Positions 25,693 to 34,056 of a DNA stretch of 53,698 nucleotides are shown piece by piece. The stretch lies in the NCBI RefSeq assembly GCF_007830445.1, contig NZ_VLKR01000038.1:1-53698 (forward strand), written 5' to 3'. A program made the position numbers and the translations under genes. This stretch comes from Sphingobacterium siyangense (GTDB taxonomy: Bacteria; Bacteroidota; Bacteroidia; Sphingobacteriales; Sphingobacteriaceae). Positions within the stretch are counted from its first letter, which is position 1. Each line of letters begins with the position of its first letter. Below the pieces are notes generated by a model. It saw only the letters and a program-made list of their open reading frames with translations, made no database searches and was not told where the DNA came from.

Positions 25693-26259
25693 TTGAGTCC
25701 ATTACACAATCTTTCTGAAGAAACATTGATTCTTTTGTTGAAAAAGAAGAATCAGCAGGCTTTTAGTTATCTTTACGATCACTATGCCAATGCGCTCTTT
25801 GGTGTGGTTTGTCGTATAGTGGCTTCAACTGAGCATGCGGAAGAAGTCATACAAGACGTATTTGTCAAAATTTGGAGACACATCGATGTTTTCGATGCTG
25901 AAAAAGGCCGTCTTTATACCTGGATGATCAACATTGCCCGTAATACAGCCCTCGATCATCGAAAATCAAAAGCGATCGTAAACGAACAGAAAAACCAACC
26001 GCTTTCAAATATCGTAAATAGGGAGGAAGAACAAGATCAAAGTCAGGACGAACTACATACGAAAGCAGATTTTATTGGATTCAGAAATATTTTAGATAAA
26101 TTGAAGCCTGAATGGCGTATCTTGATTGAGATGGCCTACTATGAAGGATATACACAACAAGAAATAGCTGAACAACTTGATGTCCCGCTGGGAACGGTAA
26201 AAACTCGTACCAGAGCGGCATTTATACAGTTACAACAATTACTAAAGGAGTATCGTTAA
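25693..26259 (+). CDS. ECF RNA polymerase sigma factor (SigK-like group)
   Basis: A 188-residue sigma factor. Region 2 (about 22-95; FSYLYDHYANALFGVV, ending YTWMINIARNTALDHRK) and region 4 (about 130-182; EMAYYEGYTQQEIAEQL and PLGTVKTRTRAAF) are intact. The start is TTG at 25693: an in-frame TGA at 25687-25689 excludes anything upstream and no ATG precedes the conserved part. Two bases after its stop begins an RskA-like anti-sigma gene, the usual cognate partner. Convergent ferritin-like genes follow; whether they belong to the regulon is inference. Confidence 0.93.
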   Translation: MSPLHNLSEETLILLLKKKNQQAFSYLYDHYANALFGVVCRIVASTEHAEEVIQDVFVKIWRHIDVFDAEKGRLYTWMINIARNTALDHRKSKAIVNEQKNQPLSNIVNREEEQDQSQDELHTKADFIGFRNILDKLKPEWRILIEMAYYEGYTQQEIAEQLDVPLGTVKTRTRAAFIQLQQLLKEYR

Positions 26260-26261
26260 TT

Positions 26262-27098
26262 TTGGATATTAGAGCATACATATCGTCGGGGATTATTGAA
26301 TCGTACGTTTTGGGGCTGGCTTCTGAAGAGGAAGTGAGCATCTTGAATTGTATTCGAAAAAATAATGTCGAAGTGGAACAAGCCATCATCGAAGCAGAAA
26401 TTGCACTCGAAGAGTTGGCTGATAGCCAAGCGATGGAGATGCCTATGCAGTTCAAACAAGAGATATGGAATAAACTCATAGCGGAAAATCTTGTGCCAAG
26501 CGAAGATCAGGAAGTCAACGAAGTACTCGCGCCCGCTTCGACAGGCGATAGCGAAGTAATTGCTATCGGTGCCGACAAGAAAACGCTCGGTGCTCGGTCT
26601 TATACGTGGACGGTTGCAGCGAGTCTATTGTTAGCTGTTAGTATTGGTGCTAATATTTTCTTATATCAACGCAAACAGGATACAGCAAATAAGTTAAATC
26701 AGACGACGTCCTTACTTGATGCTGAACAAGAAAAAGTAGCGACATTACAGAACAAATGGGCACTCGTTCAAAACCCAGCGATCAAAACAATCCCTCTTAA
26801 GGGCGTAGAAAGTAAACCCGATTACCGTGCCTTGGTATTTTGGGATCAGGCATCAAAGGCAGTTTATCTAAGCATTGAGCACATGCCAGTTGCACCTAAA
26901 GGAAAGCAATATCAGTTGTGGGCGATGGTTGACGGTAAACCTGTTAATGCAGGTGTTTTTCCATTGGATTCAAAAGGAGACACGGCAAGTAAGATGCTCG
27001 ATATTCCCCAAGCTCAGGCTTTTGCCATTACACTGGAAGATGAAGGCGGAAAAGATGCGCCAACGCTCAGTGCATTATGTGTGATGGGGAGTATATAA
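26262..27098 (+). CDS. RskA-like anti-sigma factor
   Basis: A 278-residue inner-membrane protein. The N-terminal 100 residues form a cytoplasmic zinc-free anti-sigma-like domain (IESYVLGLASEEEVSIL), one transmembrane helix follows (about 113-133, VAASLLLAVSIGANIFLY), then a short coiled coil and a periplasmic RskA domain (YRALVFWDQASKAVYLSIEH, PKGKQYQLWAMVDGKPVNAG). It starts with TTG at 26262, 11 nt after a good Shine-Dalgarno AAAGGAG (26244-26250) inside the end of the sigma gene. It should hold the sigma factor at the membrane until signal-induced proteolysis. Confidence 0.92.
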   Translation: MDIRAYISSGIIESYVLGLASEEEVSILNCIRKNNVEVEQAIIEAEIALEELADSQAMEMPMQFKQEIWNKLIAENLVPSEDQEVNEVLAPASTGDSEVIAIGADKKTLGARSYTWTVAASLLLAVSIGANIFLYQRKQDTANKLNQTTSLLDAEQEKVATLQNKWALVQNPAIKTIPLKGVESKPDYRALVFWDQASKAVYLSIEHMPVAPKGKQYQLWAMVDGKPVNAGVFPLDSKGDTASKMLDIPQAQAFAITLEDEGGKDAPTLSALCVMGSI

Positions 27099-27103
27099 TA
27101 TAT

Positions 27104-27137
27104 AAAAAAATGCCCTGATGGGATAAACCGATCAGGA
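27104..27137 (-). terminator. Terminator of the ferritin-like gene pair
   Basis: On the minus strand CCTGAT (27136-27131 side) and ATCAGG (27119-27114 side) close a short interrupted stem followed by CATTTTTTTAT. It lies 31 bp after the ferritin-like stop and may also serve the convergent anti-sigma gene. Confidence 0.6.
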
Positions 27138-27167
27138 CACGCTAAAACAGGTAAACTACGTCTTTTG

Positions 27168-28001
27168 TTAGGATTTTATAAATAAACCTGCAATATTAAG
27201 TACAGCTTCTGCAGTTAGAGGTTCGTCGAATGACTGGGTTGCCGCATTGGTCGAAATTTTCCCCGAGGCGCCTGGCAAAGTCGTAATATCCACTCCCGCT
27301 TGTGTCACATTATTTTCGCCTGCATATACCGGATCGACAACTGCTCCTATACCACTGTCATTGCCTCCCGTAATCCAAGGTTTTTGATTGGCGGCTCCAC
27401 CTCCGCGGGCACGGCGCATTTGACGGATATGGGAGGCATGTCTTGCCTCAACCGAATGGATCTGCAGCGCAGCAGTCAGTACAACGCGATTGCCAAGTAA
27501 AATTCCCGCCTGGCCTTTATAAGCTCTTACACCAGTATCTTCAAATGCTTGTGCGACAGCTAAAAATGTATCATAGTCACTAAAAACATTGCCAAAAGTG
27601 CCACCAGCAGTAAAATCAAAGGTTGGTTTTGAAACAGCTTTACTTCCCAGTACCTGTTTAAGAAAATTCACATGTGCAACTTCATGGTCAAGAATGGTGG
27701 TTATCGCACCAAGTGGTTTACCTGTGGGGATAAGACCTGCTTTGGCAACACCCATTGTATAATATTCTGCTTCGAGATATTCCAATGTCAAGGCATAGTT
27801 GAGTACTCCATTTACATCTGTGGGCGCAGTGGCACCGTAGGCTTTTTTAAAGAGTTCACCTATCATAAAGGGCAGGGCAGCCAAGGTTACTTTTTTACTC
27901 ATGGAAGCCAAACTTTTGATTGCTTCACGGCGAGGGCTGATACGATCGCTGAATTCAGGATCTACAGCATTTATTTGTTCAAAAACGTTTAAGAGATTCA
28001 T
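27168..28001 (-). CDS. Ferritin-like domain protein, exported
   Basis: A 277-residue protein with a four-helix ferritin-like domain. Candidate metal ligands fall in paired motifs: LEYLEAEYYTMG, DHEVAHVNFLK, AFEDTGVRAYKG and VEARHASHIRQ, the Glu/ExxH pattern of diiron bundles (Ferritin_2/dessication-related type). The N-terminus has an RREAIK segment before a hydrophobic stretch (VTLAALPFMIGELF, about 38-50), compatible with Tat export. It is the second gene of a pair with a related protein 21 bp upstream. Function is probably iron or oxidative-stress related, but unproven. Confidence 0.88.
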   Translation of the reverse strand: MNLLNVFEQINAVDPEFSDRISPRREAIKSLASMSKKVTLAALPFMIGELFKKAYGATAPTDVNGVLNYALTLEYLEAEYYTMGVAKAGLIPTGKPLGAITTILDHEVAHVNFLKQVLGSKAVSKPTFDFTAGGTFGNVFSDYDTFLAVAQAFEDTGVRAYKGQAGILLGNRVVLTAALQIHSVEARHASHIRQMRRARGGGAANQKPWITGGNDSGIGAVVDPVYAGENNVTQAGVDITTLPGASGKISTNAATQSFDEPLTAEAVLNIAGLFIKS

Positions 28002-28022
28002 GATAATCAGATTTTGGGTGAA

Positions 28023-28745
28023 TTAATAGGTTGGTAGGTCACTAACATCAATCTTGGACTTAATAAATGGTGCAGCGGCACTAAGCACCACGCTTGGACT
28101 CTTTGCGAGATCAAGACCATTTGAATCCACTACTTCTTGATTGGCAAAACTGCCGTTGTCGATCATATCCCTGACCCAAGCAGCATGTCGTGCTTCAACG
28201 GAAACAATCTTACCTGCCAATAGTAAATAATTGACATCTTTGATTAGCCAACCAGCACCATTGTAGGCCGAAACACCAAGGTCTTCAAATGTTTTTGCTG
28301 TTGCCAGTACTGTTTCACGGCTACTGAAATTGACGCCAGCTAGGTTAAATTCTAGACTTGAAATGGCTTTTGCACCCAAGGCCACTTTGAAAAACTCACG
28401 GTGTGCAATTTCATGATCACGGATATCGGTGAAAAAAGATTTTTCCATATCCGTCATACCGCTATAGGGATTATTGACTAACTGGATGTAGAATGCGGCT
28501 TCAAGTTGTTCAAGTGCATAGGCATAATTTAGGATAGCAATGTCGCCGCTGCCAAAATACATGCCCTTGCCGCCGTTATCCATACCATCGTCGTGGTCTT
28601 TTTTACAGCTCGACATACCGAGTATGGCTAATGTCGCTGCGCTGGCTCCTGCATATTTTAAAAAGTCTCTTCGTCTGAGATCTCTTTTGTCCATGTCACT
28701 ATTGGAGTTCAATAGTGTTTCGTTGTGGGAGGTTATCTTTTCCAT
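28023..28745 (-). CDS. Ferritin-like domain protein with Tat/lipoprotein leader
   Basis: A 240-residue protein. The leader LRRRDFLKYAGASAATLAIL followed by GMSSCKK combines a twin-arginine motif with a lipobox-like Cys, so it may be a Tat-exported lipoprotein. Diiron-type motifs are LEQLEAAFYIQL, DHEIAHREFF, FEDLGVSAYNG and VEARHAAWVRD. The ATG at 28745 gives a 17-residue polar tail before MDKRDLRRR; start at 28694 is also possible. It leads a two-gene operon with a paralogous protein and lies next to a convergent ECF sigma/RskA pair. Confidence 0.87.
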   Translation of the reverse strand: MEKITSHNETLLNSNSDMDKRDLRRRDFLKYAGASAATLAILGMSSCKKDHDDGMDNGGKGMYFGSGDIAILNYAYALEQLEAAFYIQLVNNPYSGMTDMEKSFFTDIRDHEIAHREFFKVALGAKAISSLEFNLAGVNFSSRETVLATAKTFEDLGVSAYNGAGWLIKDVNYLLLAGKIVSVEARHAAWVRDMIDNGSFANQEVVDSNGLDLAKSPSVVLSAAAPFIKSKIDVSDLPTY

Positions 28746-29344
28746 AACAAAAGTCTTTTAGTTTATAATTTTTTCTCTGTACTTATACCCATTTACGACT
28801 TTTGGGAAAGCTTGGATTTCACAAGTTCAATTTTTTTTAAAATATTTTTTTCGCATTGAAAAACTGATATAATCTTCTCCTTTATGGGCGCCAAAGACAG
28901 AACAATCCTAAAAGATTTCGATGATTTCTATTTTCAATCGACTCAGGTATATATTATTCGTTACATTTATTGCATGTTCGTTTCAGATGGCGTGTTATTA
29001 GGAAAGGATAACAGTTGGCTTTGGATAATTTTAAGCGCAAAAGGTAGGCGGGAGTGGAGTACTTATTGTTGGTAGACTTTTAATCTAATAGTTTGTTTTT
29101 TTATTTAAAACTATTTTAACGTAGTGGTGTTCATGTTTATATTTATCATGCTATTAGCGCTGGTTTTCGATGTTTTACTATAGAATCAGGAGTGTTAATA
29201 CAAAATATATTTTAGTTGGGCGTGGGAATGATTAAATCAATTGTTGGAAGATTAGTGAAATATTATTTATACGCTAGAGCAAGCTAGATATTAGAACCTA
29301 TAAAGATTTCGAAGATAAAACTAACAACGAATACAGGCTTTTGT
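28746..29344. other. 599-bp gap between ferritin-like operon and histidine kinase gene
   Basis: AT-rich sequence holding the promoters of both divergent units. A 63-codon frame at 28884-29075 has no family resemblance and poor start context and is not called. No RNA or repeat is recognised. Confidence 0.5.
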
Positions 29345-32158
29345 ATGAATGCTAAATTGTCGCCTACAAATGAATCGGATCGAATACGCGTGTTGCATGA
29401 GTACGAAATTTTAAATACTGCAACAGAGGAAGAATTCGATCGCATTACAAAAATTGCATCGCTTGTATGTGGTACACCTATTTCATTGATCTCGTTGGTG
29501 GATAAAGACAGGCAGTGGTTTAAGTCGCGCGTTGGTTTGGAGACTGAAGAAACCAGACGGGATGTATCTTTCTGCCAGTATACCCTGGAAGAAGATCAAC
29601 TGATGGAAGTTGAAGATGCTGAAAAAGACGAACGTTTCAAATCCAATGAACTCGTTACCCGAGAACCAAATATCCGTTATTATGCTGGTTTACCATTAAT
29701 CGATCCCAATGGCTATGCCTTAGGTGCGCTATGTGTTATCGATCGTGTTCCAAGGCAACTCGACCAGCATCAAAAAGAAATTCTAACCCTTCTCCGGGAT
29801 GAAGTTGTCGCGCTTATTGTCAACAGAAAGGAGAAAGAAAAATACAAGGAAAGTGAACAAAAGCTGAAAGCATTTTTCGATAATTCTCAAGGGCTTATGT
29901 GTACCCATGATCTGAAAGGGAATTTCATCACCGTCAATGATGCTGGAGCCAGGATCTTAGGCTATACGAGAGATGAGATTCAGGTATTATCACTTTTTGA
30001 TATTGTTCCATCGGAGGGGCACAAAAATTTACAAAACTACCTGGATGCGATTGTTCGGCATGGAACAATCAAAGGAGAAATGCGTACCATGACTCGTTCG
30101 GGTGACATGCGTATCTGGATGTTTAACAATATTCTCCAGGCCAGTGAGAACAAAATACCTTATGTGATTGGTAATGCAGTCGATATTACAGAAGAACATT
30201 TTCTAGAAAAGAAACTTAAGCATGCACAGGCCACATTGATACGGACCGGCAGGGTAGCTAGAATTGGCGGCTGGGAATATACACCTGCTGATGGGAAGAT
30301 AGTATGGTCCGAAATTACGAGAGAGATTCATGAAGCACCAGAAGACTATGAACCAGATCTGACAACTGCATTACAGTTCTATAAAGAGGGATCAAGTAGA
30401 AAAAAAATACAGACTGCAATTGAACACGCACTCGCTACGGGAGAAGCTTGGGATTTGGAACTTGAGATTGTCACCTTCACCGGTCATGAACTATGGATAC
30501 GTGCCTTGGGAAATGCCGATTTTGAAAATGGTCATTGTGTCCGTTTATACGGTACTTTTCAGGATATTGATAAGCGTAAACGTATCGAAGCAGAGTCTTC
30601 CAATTCAAAAAAATTACTTGCAGAAGTGTTGGAAGCAACCTCTGCTGTCGGTATTATTGCGACCGACAATGCTGGTGTAATTACATTGTTTAATACAGGG
30701 GCCGAAAACCTCTTGGGATACCGTAGTGAAGAAGTGATTGGTAAATTTGGTCTTGCACACTTTCATCTAGAAGAGGAACTTGTTTTGAGGGCGAAAGAAC
30801 TGGAGGTCGAATTGGGACATTCAGTAGATAAACTTCGGCTCTTTGTAGATATGGCAGAGCTGCACGGTGCTGAGCAGCGCGAGTGGACCTATTGTCGAAA
30901 AGATGGATCTCAATTATATGTTTCCTTAGCAGTTACTCATATTAGGGATATTAACGACAATGTCATCGGTTATCTTGCGATTGCGACAGATATTAGTCGG
31001 ATTATTCATCAACGCGAGGAGCTGGAAAAGGCAAAATTAGTAGCCGAGCAGGCAAATGCAGCAAAATCACAATTTTTGGCAAATATGAGCCACGAACTTC
31101 GTACACCGCTGAATGGCATTGTTGGCTTTACCGATCTATTGCTTGGAACAGCATTGGAGGATACGCAACGGGAATACCTTACGATCGTTGATCAATCCGC
31201 TAATTTATTGCTTGGGATCGTAAACGACATTCTAGACTTCTCTAAAATTGAAGCCGGAAAGTTAGAACTGGAAATTGAACAGACCGATCTCCACGACCTG
31301 GTTATTCAGTTGACGAACTTTCTTAATCTGCAGATCAAAACCAAAAATCTAGCGTTTTATCTGAATATCGCGGCCGATGTACCACATTACATCTGGGTTG
31401 ACGCTCTTCGCATCAAGCAAGTATTGATGAATTTATTAAGTAATGCCACAAAATTTACCGAGAAAGGAACCATTGAACTAAGCATTACAGTAGAATCACA
31501 TGATGCTGACCAGGCTGTTCTGTGCTTTAGTGTCAAAGATACAGGTATAGGGATCAAAGCGGATAAATTGGAGCGGATATTTGATGCGTTTACGCAAGAA
31601 GATAACTCGATGACTAAACGTTATGGCGGAACTGGATTAGGATTGACTATATCCAATAAACTGCTTAAAATGATGGATAGTGAATTGAAATTGGAAAGCA
31701 CTTTTGGTGCTGGCAGCCGTTTCTTTTTCAATATTCAGGTGCGTTCTATCTGGGAAATAAATGAGTGGGAGGAATTGAAAAAAATAAAGAATGTACTCGT
31801 TGTTGCCGAGGAAGAATCTGAACGAAATGCTTTGGCTCGGATGTTATCCTTAAAGAATATTGATTGCGTACAGGCAAAAACTGGATTTGAAGTATTACAG
31901 ATGTTAAAAGGGGGGCGCTGTTTTGACGCTATCTTGATCGACAATCAACTGCCTATTATCAGTGGTATCGAAACAATAAAGAATATTCGCGAAAAAAAAT
32001 TTAATAACAATTTTGAGCAGAACATCATTCCCATTTTTAGTGCTGAAGAGCAAGACATAGAACCGCTTTGTCATTCTCTGGCTATAAGTTATTGGTTAAT
32101 CAAACCTGTTAAGCCTGAAGACCTGTATTCTGTTTTAATAAAGAGTATTTCCGTTTAA
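29345..32158 (+). CDS. Hybrid sensor histidine kinase (GAF-PAS-PAS-PAS-HisKA-HATPase-REC)
   Basis: A 937-residue cytoplasmic hybrid kinase with no membrane helix. Domains in order: GAF (about 22-160), three PAS modules (about 172-290, 300-410, 425-555), a short coiled coil, HisKA with His583 in FLANMSHELRTPLNGIVGFT, HATPase_c (about 685-800; N box LMNLLSNATKFT, DTGIGI, GGTGLGLT), and a receiver (about 815-932) with Asp866 in LIDNQLPIISG and Lys in LIKPVKPEDL. The receiver's acidic pair is Glu-Glu (VAEEES) rather than Asp. No partner regulator is adjacent, so it is an orphan whose output is unknown. Signal is probably intracellular (ligand, redox or light through GAF/PAS). Confidence 0.93.
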   Translation: MNAKLSPTNESDRIRVLHEYEILNTATEEEFDRITKIASLVCGTPISLISLVDKDRQWFKSRVGLETEETRRDVSFCQYTLEEDQLMEVEDAEKDERFKSNELVTREPNIRYYAGLPLIDPNGYALGALCVIDRVPRQLDQHQKEILTLLRDEVVALIVNRKEKEKYKESEQKLKAFFDNSQGLMCTHDLKGNFITVNDAGARILGYTRDEIQVLSLFDIVPSEGHKNLQNYLDAIVRHGTIKGEMRTMTRSGDMRIWMFNNILQASENKIPYVIGNAVDITEEHFLEKKLKHAQATLIRTGRVARIGGWEYTPADGKIVWSEITREIHEAPEDYEPDLTTALQFYKEGSSRKKIQTAIEHALATGEAWDLELEIVTFTGHELWIRALGNADFENGHCVRLYGTFQDIDKRKRIEAESSNSKKLLAEVLEATSAVGIIATDNAGVITLFNTGAENLLGYRSEEVIGKFGLAHFHLEEELVLRAKELEVELGHSVDKLRLFVDMAELHGAEQREWTYCRKDGSQLYVSLAVTHIRDINDNVIGYLAIATDISRIIHQREELEKAKLVAEQANAAKSQFLANMSHELRTPLNGIVGFTDLLLGTALEDTQREYLTIVDQSANLLLGIVNDILDFSKIEAGKLELEIEQTDLHDLVIQLTNFLNLQIKTKNLAFYLNIAADVPHYIWVDALRIKQVLMNLLSNATKFTEKGTIELSITVESHDADQAVLCFSVKDTGIGIKADKLERIFDAFTQEDNSMTKRYGGTGLGLTISNKLLKMMDSELKLESTFGAGSRFFFNIQVRSIWEINEWEELKKIKNVLVVAEEESERNALARMLSLKNIDCVQAKTGFEVLQMLKGGRCFDAILIDNQLPIISGIETIKNIREKKFNNNFEQNIIPIFSAEEQDIEPLCHSLAISYWLIKPVKPEDLYSVLIKSISV

Positions 32159-32307
32159 CTTTAGGCACATGGATAATTTTAATCGTATGATACGAAGGAA
32201 GTTCAAGCTTTTCATAGCCTATTCAGAGAGCTGCGCAGGATGTTTAGTTCAATAGATTTAATAGCGATGAGTCCGATTGATTATCGTGCTCATCTCTATT
32301 AAATTTA

Positions 32308-32360
32308 ATAAAAAAGGGCCGATCTTATTAGTTATTACAACTTAAAATACCCTTTTTTAT
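32308..32360 (-). terminator. Possible terminator of the NmrA-like gene
   Basis: ATAAAAAAGGG (32308-32318) and CCCTTTTTTAT (32350-32360) are an 11-bp inverted pair, but the loop is 31 nt and the stem is AT-rich, so the call is weak. Confidence 0.4.
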
Positions 32361-32364
32361 TGAT

Positions 32365-33252
32365 CTATAGTTTTTGGAATCGTTTAGCAAAATCAATGGC
32401 AAAATGATTTAATTGGATCTTACCATAGATAGGCTGACCCTGAATTTCAAAATCTTGTTGTAATTTTCCTGCACGGATTGCCTGCCCCATCTCTACATAG
32501 AGTGATGCAATTTCTGTTGGAAGTCCCGCCTTTAACATACCGTCCAAAGCTTGTTCGTCGGTAAATTCAATCCATGGCAGGTTTGGATTACCAATAGCAT
32601 CTCCCAATGTGTGGGCAATTTCTGCTCCTGAAACATAATCGCTAACAATATAACGCACGTGATGTCCAACTTCTGAATTTTGGAGCGCATCGGCTGCGGC
32701 AGTAGCAATATCTAAAGGATCAACCAATGGAATTTTTAGCTCTGCAGGGAAGTTTGATCCTTCAATACCTGCGTTTTTGATTAATGGAATATCGTTATAA
32801 AAATTCGTGTAGAAATATCCGGCACGCAAAAAGGTGATATGAACATCGCGTAGTGTTTTGTATATCTCTTCAATTTGGTGCAAACCGCGAATTGGTCCTG
32901 TTCCAGCATCAAAATCAGCACCAACGCTGCTTAACATCACTATTTTTTTTAAGCCAGCCGACTTTATGGCTGTCGCGTAGGCTTTTCCTGCATTTGCGGT
33001 ATTCTCAACAATATGTTGGCCACCTAAATTGGGAGGAGTCATCAGAAAAGCAGCATCTGCACCTGAAAAACTCGCGGTTAAAAAAGGACCATCTAAGATA
33101 GAACCAATAAGCGCTTTAGCGCCCAAATGTTCAATTTCGCTCGCTCTTTCAGGAGAACTGCTGATTACACTTACCTCATGACCTTGTTTGATAAGAATAT
33201 CGACTAAATGTCTGCCTATATTTCCTAAAGAACCTGTTATTGTAATTTTCAT
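32365..33252 (-). CDS. NmrA-like NAD(P)-binding atypical SDR
   Basis: A 295-residue Rossmann protein. The N-terminus MKITITGSLGNIGRHLVDIL carries the GxxGxxG-like dinucleotide loop, and the rest follows NmrA/azoreductase-like SDRs (SAGLKKIVMLSSVGADFDAG; FLRAGYFYTNFYNDI). There is no classical YxxxK pair, as expected for this subgroup, whose members are redox sensors or quinone reductases. It is divergent from an HxlR regulator across 103 bp, a very common pairing, and an 18-bp palindrome overlaps its likely -7 element. Confidence 0.9.
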   Translation of the reverse strand: MKITITGSLGNIGRHLVDILIKQGHEVSVISSSPERASEIEHLGAKALIGSILDGPFLTASFSGADAAFLMTPPNLGGQHIVENTANAGKAYATAIKSAGLKKIVMLSSVGADFDAGTGPIRGLHQIEEIYKTLRDVHITFLRAGYFYTNFYNDIPLIKNAGIEGSNFPAELKIPLVDPLDIATAAADALQNSEVGHHVRYIVSDYVSGAEIAHTLGDAIGNPNLPWIEFTDEQALDGMLKAGLPTEIASLYVEMGQAIRAGKLQQDFEIQGQPIYGKIQLNHFAIDFAKRFQKL

Positions 33253-33280
33253 CGTTTAATTTTTTATATGTGATAATACA

Positions 33281-33298
33281 AAAGTACATTTGTACTTT
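33281..33298. promoter_or_regulatory. Candidate HxlR operator
   Basis: AAAGTACA-TT-TGTACTTT is a perfect palindrome with 8-bp arms. On the minus strand TACTTTTG (33286-33279), a match to TAnnTTTG, overlaps it, so binding would block the NmrA-like gene. A second imperfect inverted pair (CTTAC at 33313-33317, GTAAG at 33324-33328, with outer AGTAC/GTACT) lies nearer the regulator gene. Confidence 0.7.
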
Positions 33299-33355
33299 CT
33301 TTTAAGGAAGTACTTACCCTATAGTAAGTGTACTGAACGCAAAAACAAGACAATC

Positions 33356-33703
33356 ATGACAGCAATTAAGGAGACATCGACGATTCAGGAAAACAAAAAA
33401 ATTGCAGCGGAATTATGCCCTGTAACTTTCACAATGGATAAGATCGGCGGATATTGGAAACCAATTATTATTTATCATCTGTCTACGGATTGTAAGAGAT
33501 ATAGTGAACTTAAAAAATGTATCCCTGCAATTACAGAAAAAATGCTTATTCAGAGTTTAAAACAATTGGAAGCGGATGGATTGATCTTAAGGGAGGCAAG
33601 ACCTGTTGTCCCACCTTTTGTGATCTACCGATTAAGTCCGGCAGGGGTAGGTTTATTTCCTGTTATTCAGGCAATGGCCAATTGGGCACTTGAAAATCAA
33701 TAA
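33356..33703 (+). CDS. HxlR family winged-helix regulator
   Basis: A 115-residue regulator from ATG 33356 (MTAIKETSTIQENKK); an earlier ATG at 33290 falls inside the operator and is rejected. The HxlR domain spans about 20-110: CPVTFTMDKIGGYWKPIIIY, RYSELKKCIPAITEKMLIQS and a wing with YRLSPAG. The single Cys in ELCPV is the position used for redox sensing in YodB/QsrR-type members. It is divergent from the NmrA-like reductase, its likely target. Typical inducers are electrophiles or quinones (family knowledge). Confidence 0.92.
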   Translation: MTAIKETSTIQENKKIAAELCPVTFTMDKIGGYWKPIIIYHLSTDCKRYSELKKCIPAITEKMLIQSLKQLEADGLILREARPVVPPFVIYRLSPAGVGLFPVIQAMANWALENQ

Positions 33704-34056
33704 TCATTTACCGTTTTCCTATCGCTATTAAAGATAAGATGGTTTGACCAATGCAGGTGCTTTTCGCCAGGATATGGGTTTAATCTAATGTGATTTTTGT
33801 CATGTGTTTCCATTTCTCAGGTTTTATTATTTCCCTGTTTGGAAAATACGACCTATGTTGGAGGCAATGTTGAATACTGACTAATGTGTCAATTTTTTAA
33901 TAGCCCCTATAAGCTAATTTTTAGAAACAAAAAACGCTTGAATCGGGGAAATTCAAGCGTTTTAACTAACCAATTATAAACCTAAATTATGAATCTATAG
34001 TATTACATTTTTTATGCCAGTTCAGTTAATATGACAAAATTGCAGTCCCACCTTGT
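33704..34056. other. Gap between convergent HxlR gene and receptor gene
   Basis: No gene is seen. The only element recognised is the terminator hairpin at 33926-33963. Confidence 0.5.
33926..33963 (-). terminator. Terminator at the end of the metal-uptake block
   Basis: A 13-bp stem, AAAACGCTTGAAT (33931-33943) with ATTCAAGCGTTTT (33951-33963), 7-nt loop, followed on the minus strand by a T-run and G. Distance to the receptor stop is about 95 bp. The plus side has a shorter T-tract. Confidence 0.8.

Noticed and set aside
28884..29075. 63-codon frame in the gap before the histidine kinase
   Set aside because: Poor start context, no recognisable domain and a composition rich in rare-looking aromatic/Cys residues; likely chance.
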